Positions 35,600 to 40,545 of a DNA stretch of 40,545 nt are shown in pieces. Within the stretch, counting starts at the first letter, position 1, and each line of letters begins with the position of its first letter. The translations under genes were made by a program, and so were the position numbers. The notes under the pieces are model-generated. The model was not told where the DNA came from. It worked only from the letters and a program-made list of their open reading frames with translations, and did not search any database. This DNA comes from Brevibacterium sp. (GTDB taxonomy: Bacteria > Actinomycetota > Actinomycetes > Actinomycetales > Brevibacteriaceae): assembly GCF_022712115.1 (NCBI RefSeq), contig NZ_JALAHB010000204.1:1-40545 (forward strand), given 5' to 3'.

Positions 35600-36901
35600 G
35601 TGCTCGGAGCTGTAGGGCGTGCCTTCAGGACGCCTGACCTGCGCAATAAGCTGCTCTTCACCCTCGCCATAGTGGTGCTGTACCGGCTGGGCGTCTCCAT
35701 CCCCTCTCCCGGCATCGATTCGGCACAGGTGCAGGAGTGCGTGGCCTCCCCGGCTCTCACGCAGGGCGGATTCGGCCTCATCAACCTGTTCTCGGGCGGA
35801 GCGCTGTTCCAGCTGTCGATCTTCGCCCTGGGGATCATGCCGTACATCACGGCGAGCATCATCACGCAGCTCCTGCGCGTGGTCATCCCGCGCTTCGAGG
35901 CACTGCACAAGGAGGGCGCGTCCGGCCAGGCCACCCTCACGCAGTACACCCGCTACATGACGCTGGGGCTCGCGGTCCTCAACGCCACGACCCTGGTGTC
36001 CACGGTGCGCACCGGCGCACTGTTCGGCAATGTCGAGGGGTGCGACGACCTGCTGGTCAACGACACGTGGTGGGGAGTGGCCCTCATCGTCGTGACGATG
36101 ACGGCGGGCACGGGCCTCATCATGTGGATGGGCGAGCAGATCACCGAGCGGGGCGTGGGCAACGGCATGTCGCTCATGATCTTCACCTCGATCGCCGCCG
36201 GCTTCCCGGCGTCGTTCGGCTCGATCCTCGCCTCTCAGGGCATCGACATCTTCATCATCGTGATCCTCGTGGGTCTCGTGATCATGGCGCTCGTCGTGTT
36301 CGTGGAGCAGTCGCAGCGCCGGATCCCCGTGCAGTACGCCAAGCGGATGGTGGGGCGCCGCATGTTCGGCGGCACCTCGACCTACATCCCCATCAAGGTC
36401 AACCAGGCCGGCGTCATCCCGGTGATCTTCGCCTCCTCAGTGCTCTACCTGCCGTCGCTCATCGCGCAGTTCGGCTCACCGGACGACAAGTGGGTCGAGG
36501 TCATCAACCGCTACTTCACCGCCGGTGACCACCCCGTGTACATGGTGGTGTACTTCCTCCTCACCATCTTCTTCACGTTCTTCTACGTGTCGATCACGTT
36601 CAACCCGGACGAGGTGGCGGACAACATGAAGCGCTACGGCGGCTTCATCCCCGGCATCCGCGCGGGACGCCCGACCGCGCAGTACCTCAGCTTCGTGCTC
36701 ACGCGCATCACCCTGCCGGGCTCGCTGTACCTGGGCCTCGTGGCCCTCATCCCGCTCGTGGCACTCGTGCTCATCGGAGCGAACCAGGACTTCCCGTTCG
36801 GCGGCACCTCGCTGCTGATCATCGTGGGCGTGGGCCTCGAGACGGTGAAGCAGATCAACTCGCAGATGCAGCAGCGCCACTACGAGGGCCTGCTCCGCTG
36901 A
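35600..36901 (+). CDS. secY: Preprotein translocase channel subunit SecY
   Basis: The protein-conducting channel in the cytoplasmic membrane, partner of SecE above. 433 residues, about ten hydrophobic helices. The conserved GVSIPSPGID and SGGALFQLSIFALGIMPYI (helix 2 region) are visible, as are VGRRMFGGTSTYIPIKVNQAGVIPVIFAS (in parts) and FGGTSLLIIVGVGLETVKQI. GTG 35600 is chosen because AGGAGG lies at 35590-35595 and the protein begins VLGAVGRAFRTPDLR like its relatives. Confidence 0.97.
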   Translation: MLGAVGRAFRTPDLRNKLLFTLAIVVLYRLGVSIPSPGIDSAQVQECVASPALTQGGFGLINLFSGGALFQLSIFALGIMPYITASIITQLLRVVIPRFEALHKEGASGQATLTQYTRYMTLGLAVLNATTLVSTVRTGALFGNVEGCDDLLVNDTWWGVALIVVTMTAGTGLIMWMGEQITERGVGNGMSLMIFTSIAAGFPASFGSILASQGIDIFIIVILVGLVIMALVVFVEQSQRRIPVQYAKRMVGRRMFGGTSTYIPIKVNQAGVIPVIFASSVLYLPSLIAQFGSPDDKWVEVINRYFTAGDHPVYMVVYFLLTIFFTFFYVSITFNPDEVADNMKRYGGFIPGIRAGRPTAQYLSFVLTRITLPGSLYLGLVALIPLVALVLIGANQDFPFGGTSLLIIVGVGLETVKQINSQMQQRHYEGLLR

Positions 36902-36963
36902 GAGCGTCGCAGGGGTGCCGCCTGGCCGTTCCCGGTACGGAAAATGAAGAGGAAAGGAACCTC

Positions 36964-37533
36964 ATGAGCACTCGCATCATCCTCATCGGCCCTCCGGGAG
37001 CCGGCAAGGGCACCCAGGCCGCACGCCTCAGCGAGGCCCTGCAGATCCCGGCGATCTCCACGGGTGACATCTTCCGCGCCAACGTGAAGGGCGAGACCGA
37101 GCTGGGCCGGACGGCCAAGCGGTACATGGACGCGGGGGAGTACGTGCCGGACGAGGTGACCAACTCGATGGTCGCCGATCGTCTGGCCCAGGACGACGCC
37201 GCCGAGGGATTCCTGCTCGACGGGTACCCGCGCACCGCTGCGCAGGTCGCCGAACTCGATGCCATGCTCGAGGCGAAGGGGGCGACGCTCGATCACGTGA
37301 TCGAGCTCACCGCGGACACCGACGAGGTCGTGGGACGGCTCCTGGCCCGGGCCTCGCTGCAGGGCCGCTCCGACGACACGGAGGACGTCATCCGCCATCG
37401 CCTCGACGTGTACGCGGAGCAGACGCAGCCGCTCACCGAGCTCTACGCGGACCGCGGGCTGCTGCGGCAGGTGGACGGCCTTGGCGACGTGGACGCGATC
37501 ACCGACCGCATCCTCGCCGTGATCGGCCGCTGA
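36964..37533 (+). CDS. adk: Adenylate kinase
   Basis: Catalyses ATP + AMP to 2 ADP in the cytoplasm. 189 residues, the short form with a reduced LID. P loop GPPGAGKGTQA (residues 9-19), the AMP-binding STGDIFR and DGYPRT. ATG 36964 follows GAGGAAAGGAA. The stop overlaps the map start by one base. Confidence 0.97.
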   Translation: MSTRIILIGPPGAGKGTQAARLSEALQIPAISTGDIFRANVKGETELGRTAKRYMDAGEYVPDEVTNSMVADRLAQDDAAEGFLLDGYPRTAAQVAELDAMLEAKGATLDHVIELTADTDEVVGRLLARASLQGRSDDTEDVIRHRLDVYAEQTQPLTELYADRGLLRQVDGLGDVDAITDRILAVIGR

Positions 37534-38357
37534 TGGGCCCTGCCGTCGAACTGAAGTCCGACGACCAGATCCGCACGATGCGCCGCGCCGGCCTGGTCAC
37601 GCGTGCCGCGCTGGAGGCCGCCCGGGCCGCATGCGTGCCCGGGGCGACGACGGCGGATGTCGATGCCGCCGGAGCGAAGGTCATCGCGGAGATGGGTGCC
37701 AGGTCGAACTTCTTGGGGTACTACGGCTACCCTGCGACGCTCTGCGTCTCGGTCAACGAAGTGGTGGTCCACGGGATCCCCGGTGACCGCGTGCTCGAGG
37801 CCGGCGACATGGTGTCGATCGACGGCGGTGCGATCGTGGACGGCCTCCACGGCGACTCCGCGCTCACCGTGTTCGTGGGCGGACGCGAAGCGGCGGATCC
37901 CGCGCTGCTCAGGGTCTCGGACACGACGGAGGAGATCATGTGGGCGGGGATCGCCCGCATGGCCACCGCGAGGAAGGTCGGAGAGATCGGCGAGGCGATC
38001 GAGGAGCGCGCGACCGAGCTCGCGCCCGAACTCGGTCTGATCGAGGAGTTCACCGGCCACGGGATCGGCTCGCAGATGCACATGGAGCCGGAGGTGCTCA
38101 ACTATCGGGCGCGGCGGATGGGGCCCAGGCTCCGGCCCGGCATGTGCCTGTGCATCGAGCCCATGCTCGTCACCGGCGACATCGCGACCCGCACACTGTC
38201 GGACGACTGGACCGTCGTGACCGAGGACGGGGGCAGTGCGAGCCACTGGGAGCACACCGTCGCGCGTCATGCCGGCGGCATCTGGGTGCTCACGGCACCG
38301 GACGGCGGTGCGGAGCGTCTGCGTCCGTACGGCGTGGCCCCGGTGCCGCTGGACTGA
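37533..38357 (+). CDS. map: Methionine aminopeptidase, type I
   Basis: Removes the initiator Met from new proteins. 274 residues. The two-metal ligands are recognisable: D in MVSIDGGAIV, D in LHGDSALTVF, H in TGHGIGSQMH, E in CLCIEPML and E in SASHWEHTVA. ATG 37533 overlaps the adk stop, so adk and map are coupled. The usual next genes infA-rpmJ-rpsM are not here; a terminator follows. Confidence 0.97.
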   Translation: MGPAVELKSDDQIRTMRRAGLVTRAALEAARAACVPGATTADVDAAGAKVIAEMGARSNFLGYYGYPATLCVSVNEVVVHGIPGDRVLEAGDMVSIDGGAIVDGLHGDSALTVFVGGREAADPALLRVSDTTEEIMWAGIARMATARKVGEIGEAIEERATELAPELGLIEEFTGHGIGSQMHMEPEVLNYRARRMGPRLRPGMCLCIEPMLVTGDIATRTLSDDWTVVTEDGGSASHWEHTVARHAGGIWVLTAPDGGAERLRPYGVAPVPLD

Positions 38358-38370
38358 CGCCTCTCGTCCC

Positions 38371-38408
38371 GTGCGTGCCCCGCCTCCTCCAGGAGGCGGG
38401 GCACGCAC
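38371..38408 (+). terminator. Terminator of secY-adk-map
   Basis: 18-bp perfect inverted repeat (38371-38388 with 38391-38408), 13 bp after the map stop. Confidence 0.85.
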
Positions 38409-38521
38409 GCGTCTGCGCGTTCTCCTGGGAAACGGCCAGCGATCTGGGTTAGCGTGGTCGGCGCGGCCCCTGGCGCTCCTCCGGCGTCTGCGTCCCCGGC
38501 CGCATCACGGGAGGAACCACC

Positions 38522-38932
38522 ATGAAGAGCCTGACTCAGTTCGCGACGCTTCTCGCCGCCGCGGGAACGCTGGCCCTCACCGGCTGCGGAGGTGGAACGG
38601 TGAGCCCCGGCGCGCCCGGAGGCGAGGCGGAACCGCAGATCGAGGGAAAGTGGCAGGCCGAGGACCCTGAGGACGCGTTCCTCGAATTCGCGGAACCCGA
38701 CGAGGAGGGCAACGGCCAGGTCACCGGCTCCGACGGCTGCAACGGGGTCCAGGGCGAGTACACGCTGGAGGACGACACCGCGACGATCGAGCGCGGATTC
38801 GGCACGCTCAAGGGCTGCACCGACGTGGACACCTGGCTGCACGAGGCGTCCAGTGTGGTGGTGAGCGGAGACGAGATGACCGTGCTCGACGCGGACGGCG
38901 AGGAGATCGGCACTCTCAGCAGGGAGGCCTGA
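38522..38932 (+). CDS. Lipoprotein with META/HslJ-like domain
   Basis: 136 residues. It starts with a lipoprotein signal peptide ending L19-T20-G21-C22, so C22 should be lipidated and the protein anchored outside the membrane. The mature part has the META pattern (GSDGCNGVQGEYTLED, GTLKGCTDVDTWL, MTVLDADGEEIGTL), with two conserved cysteines that could form a disulfide. META-domain proteins such as HslJ are linked to stress or novobiocin tolerance; the function here is unknown. ATG 38522 follows GGGAGGAAC. A promoter with TAGCGT (38450-38455) is possible. Confidence 0.8.
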   Translation: MKSLTQFATLLAAAGTLALTGCGGGTVSPGAPGGEAEPQIEGKWQAEDPEDAFLEFAEPDEEGNGQVTGSDGCNGVQGEYTLEDDTATIERGFGTLKGCTDVDTWLHEASSVVVSGDEMTVLDADGEEIGTLSREA

Positions 38933-38992
38933 CTTCTCGCGAGGCTCGGACGGAAGGAGTCTCGGACCTCTGCAGTCTCGAACCGTTCGAAT

Positions 38993-39040
38993 GTGACCTG
39001 AGCGTGATCAAAACGCACACAAATGTTATCCAGCTGTGAC
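38993..39040 (+). promoter_or_regulatory. Four phased direct-repeat half-sites, candidate MtrA-type operator
   Basis: GTGAC (38993), GTGAT (39004), GTTAT (39025) and GTGAC (39036) form two direct repeats with 6-nt spacers (11-bp period), separated by 21 bp. All lie on one helix face. The layout resembles the tandem GTnAC-type boxes bound by the response regulator MtrA, which controls secreted and cell-wall genes in actinobacteria. Binding is inference. They lie 85-132 bp before the protease start. Confidence 0.5.
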
Positions 39041-39124
39041 TCTTGGCAGAGTGAGCGGAGTGCATGGCGGGCCGTTCCCGGCGAGCCGTGCCGCACCAGT
39101 TCTCCACTCCGTTAGGAAGAATCA

Positions 39125-40545
39125 ATGGGTAACCCGATCAAGGGCAACCGGTTCGTCGCTCTGAGCGCAGCCGTTGCGCTGGGCTTCGGCACCGTGGCTC
39201 TCACCGCCCCCGCGGCCACGGCTGCGACGTCCGGGCCGGACAAGGCCGCCGATGCCGCCCCGGCGACAGCGGGCGGTCCGCAGGCACTGGCCCCTGCCGC
39301 CGCCAAGGCCTTCGGCGCGAGCGACAAGATCGCCGCGATCGGCTATGGCAGCGACGGCCAGCTCGTCGCACAGGTCGTCAAGGACTCCGTCGAGAAGGAC
39401 GCGCAGGGCGTCTACGCCGCGAAGGGCGCGGTGAAGACCGCTCTGAAGTCCGCCGCCGAGTTCGCGCAGAAGACGACGGGCAAGGACCTCGAGATCTCGC
39501 CGGTCTCCGCCACCTACAAGGCGACGGCTGCAGACACCGATCTCGTGGGCGGTGCCGGCTACATGACCCTCGACGGTCAGGGTGCTCCGCAGGGCCTGTG
39601 CTCCTTCGGCTTCCCGGCCACCGGTCCGGACGGGGAAGAGGCCATCATCTCCGCGGGTCACTGCGGCGAGGAGGGCACGCAGACCGCCGTGGAGAAGCCG
39701 TCCGCGTCGAATGCCGGCACCGGTGACATCCACGGTCAGGCCACGACGGACTTCCTCCACCCGGGCAAGGCCCTCGGTGAGATGACGTATTCGCAGTTCG
39801 GCCCGGCCACCTATGAGCCCGGTGATGACCTCAGCCAGTACACACCGGAGAACTCCCAGGACTTCTCGGTCATCACCGTGGATCCGGCGAGCGGCTACAC
39901 GGGCAAGGGCGAGGTCACCGACTGGACCACCGCGGATTCGGACGTCCTTGCTGACTCGACCGTCGACGTCACCGGCGTCGTCGACGTCACCACGGATCAT
40001 GTCGGGAAGACCGCTGTGCGTTCTGGTCGTACCTCCGGTGTGCAGGACGGTCCGATTGAGATGTCGGGCAACCCGGCCACCGCCATCGTCGACGGGTTCG
40101 CTCCCATCGGCGACGGCGAGACCAGCTACATGGTCTACGGCTTCGCGATCAACACTCTCGGCATTCCCGGTGACTCCGGCGGCGCCGTGACGATCGACGG
40201 CAAGGCGGCCGGCGTGGTTTCCGGCTCGAACTACGCCGGTGAGGGCACGGGCGACTTCGTCTGGGCAGCTGAGCTCTACCAGGGTCTCCAGAACGAGGGT
40301 CTCCAGGGTTACGACATCAAGACTGCGGGCGAGGAGCCGACGGAGGATCCCACCGAGGACCCGACGGAGGATCCCACCGAGGACCCGACGGAGGATCCCA
40401 CCGAGGACCCGACGGAGGACCCGACCGAGGACCCGACCGAGGACCCGACGGGCGCCCCGGCGGAGCACGCGCCGGGCGCCGCGCCGGTCGCCGCCTCGAA
40501 GGACGAGGCGGACGACGCGGCGGAGGCCGCCGCCGAGGACCCGGA
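39125..40545 (+). CDS. Secreted chymotrypsin-like serine protease, 3'-truncated by window edge
   Basis: The frame is open from ATG 39125 to the window end (473 codons seen). A signal peptide is likely to be cut after A33 (APAATA). A pro-region of about 110 residues follows, as in streptogrisin/alpha-lytic-type proteases. The catalytic triad is H179 (SAGHC), D246 (QDFSVI) and S351 (PGDSGGAV). C159 and C180 could form the usual disulfide next to the histidine. From 403 on there is an EEPT plus nine EDPT repeats, then an Ala-rich acidic region. The tail suggests a stalk or wall-spanning linker; the C-terminal anchor, if any, is beyond the window. GGAAGAA precedes the ATG. Confidence 0.85.
   Translation, partial: MGNPIKGNRFVALSAAVALGFGTVALTAPAATAATSGPDKAADAAPATAGGPQALAPAAAKAFGASDKIAAIGYGSDGQLVAQVVKDSVEKDAQGVYAAKGAVKTALKSAAEFAQKTTGKDLEISPVSATYKATAADTDLVGGAGYMTLDGQGAPQGLCSFGFPATGPDGEEAIISAGHCGEEGTQTAVEKPSASNAGTGDIHGQATTDFLHPGKALGEMTYSQFGPATYEPGDDLSQYTPENSQDFSVITVDPASGYTGKGEVTDWTTADSDVLADSTVDVTGVVDVTTDHVGKTAVRSGRTSGVQDGPIEMSGNPATAIVDGFAPIGDGETSYMVYGFAINTLGIPGDSGGAVTIDGKAAGVVSGSNYAGEGTGDFVWAAELYQGLQNEGLQGYDIKTAGEEPTEDPTEDPTEDPTEDPTEDPTEDPTEDPTEDPTEDPTGAPAEHAPGAAPVAASKDEADDAAEAAAEDP
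40331..40450 (+). repeat. EDPT-coding tandem repeat
   Basis: Ten 12-bp units, coding EEPT and then nine EDPT. Three identical 24-bp double units lie at 40343-40366, 40367-40390 and 40391-40414; the remaining 12-bp units differ at third positions. The length is likely to vary between strains without breaking the frame. Confidence 0.95.

Noticed and set aside
38428..38458. ECF-sigma-like promoter before the lipoprotein (GGAAAC ... CGTGG)
   Set aside because: Spacing (19 bp) and the second box do not fit the usual consensus well enough to list as a feature.

Overview
The window is 40.5 kb of very GC-rich DNA from an actinobacterium. It is most likely a member of the Micrococcales, judged from gene order, frequent GTG starts, long acidic NusG, RG-rich tails on S3 and S5, a spc operon without rpsN, and actinobacterial-type PfkA and DUF1707 proteins. 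Nearly all of it is the conserved transcription/translation super-cluster. Genus cannot be fixed from the sequence alone.

Layout. 1-703: 3' part of a metallophosphoesterase. 740-2104: tRNA-Trp, secE, nusG. 2193-3595: rplK-rplA with a structured leader and a terminator. 3660-7057: two overlapping membrane-protein genes of unknown function that share a duplicated architecture (an extracytoplasmic 'VDP/IDP' domain seen three times and a C-x5-H...C-x2-C domain seen twice). 7087-7683 (minus): DedA-type membrane protein. 7758-9107: promoter, L10-type leader with attenuator, rplJ-rplL, terminator. 9227-9997 (minus): metallo-beta-lactamase-fold hydrolase. 10043-17830: rpoB-rpoC with promoter, leader and terminator. 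17831-18438: no intact gene, a DUF559-like gene remnant and an 8-bp tandem repeat. 18439-20395 (minus): ATP-type 6-phosphofructokinase and a DUF1707/LiaF-like repeat protein. 20566-25354: str operon rpsL-rpsG-fusA-tuf. 25441-35300: S10 and spc operons, rpsJ through rplO. 35410-38408: secY-adk-map with its own promoter, leader and terminator. 38522-40545: META-type lipoprotein and a secreted serine protease that runs off the end.

The ribosomal genes build the 30S and 50S subunits, rpoB/rpoC the RNA polymerase core, nusG couples the two, fusA/tuf drive elongation, secE/secY form the export channel, and map trims initiator methionine. Transcription units are separated by strong GC hairpins with poor U tracts, as is common in high-GC actinobacteria. 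Several leaders (rplK, rplJ, rpsL, rpsJ, secY) fold well and probably carry autoregulation. The most notable regulatory signal is an identical 20-nt element in the rpsL and rpsJ leaders, at nearly the same distance from each predicted promoter.

Best candidates for undescribed biology: the 3660-7057 membrane gene pair; the shared rpsL/rpsJ leader element; the four phased direct-repeat half-sites upstream of the secreted protease; and a reading frame with a good ribosome binding site that crosses rpsJ out of frame and enters rplC in frame.
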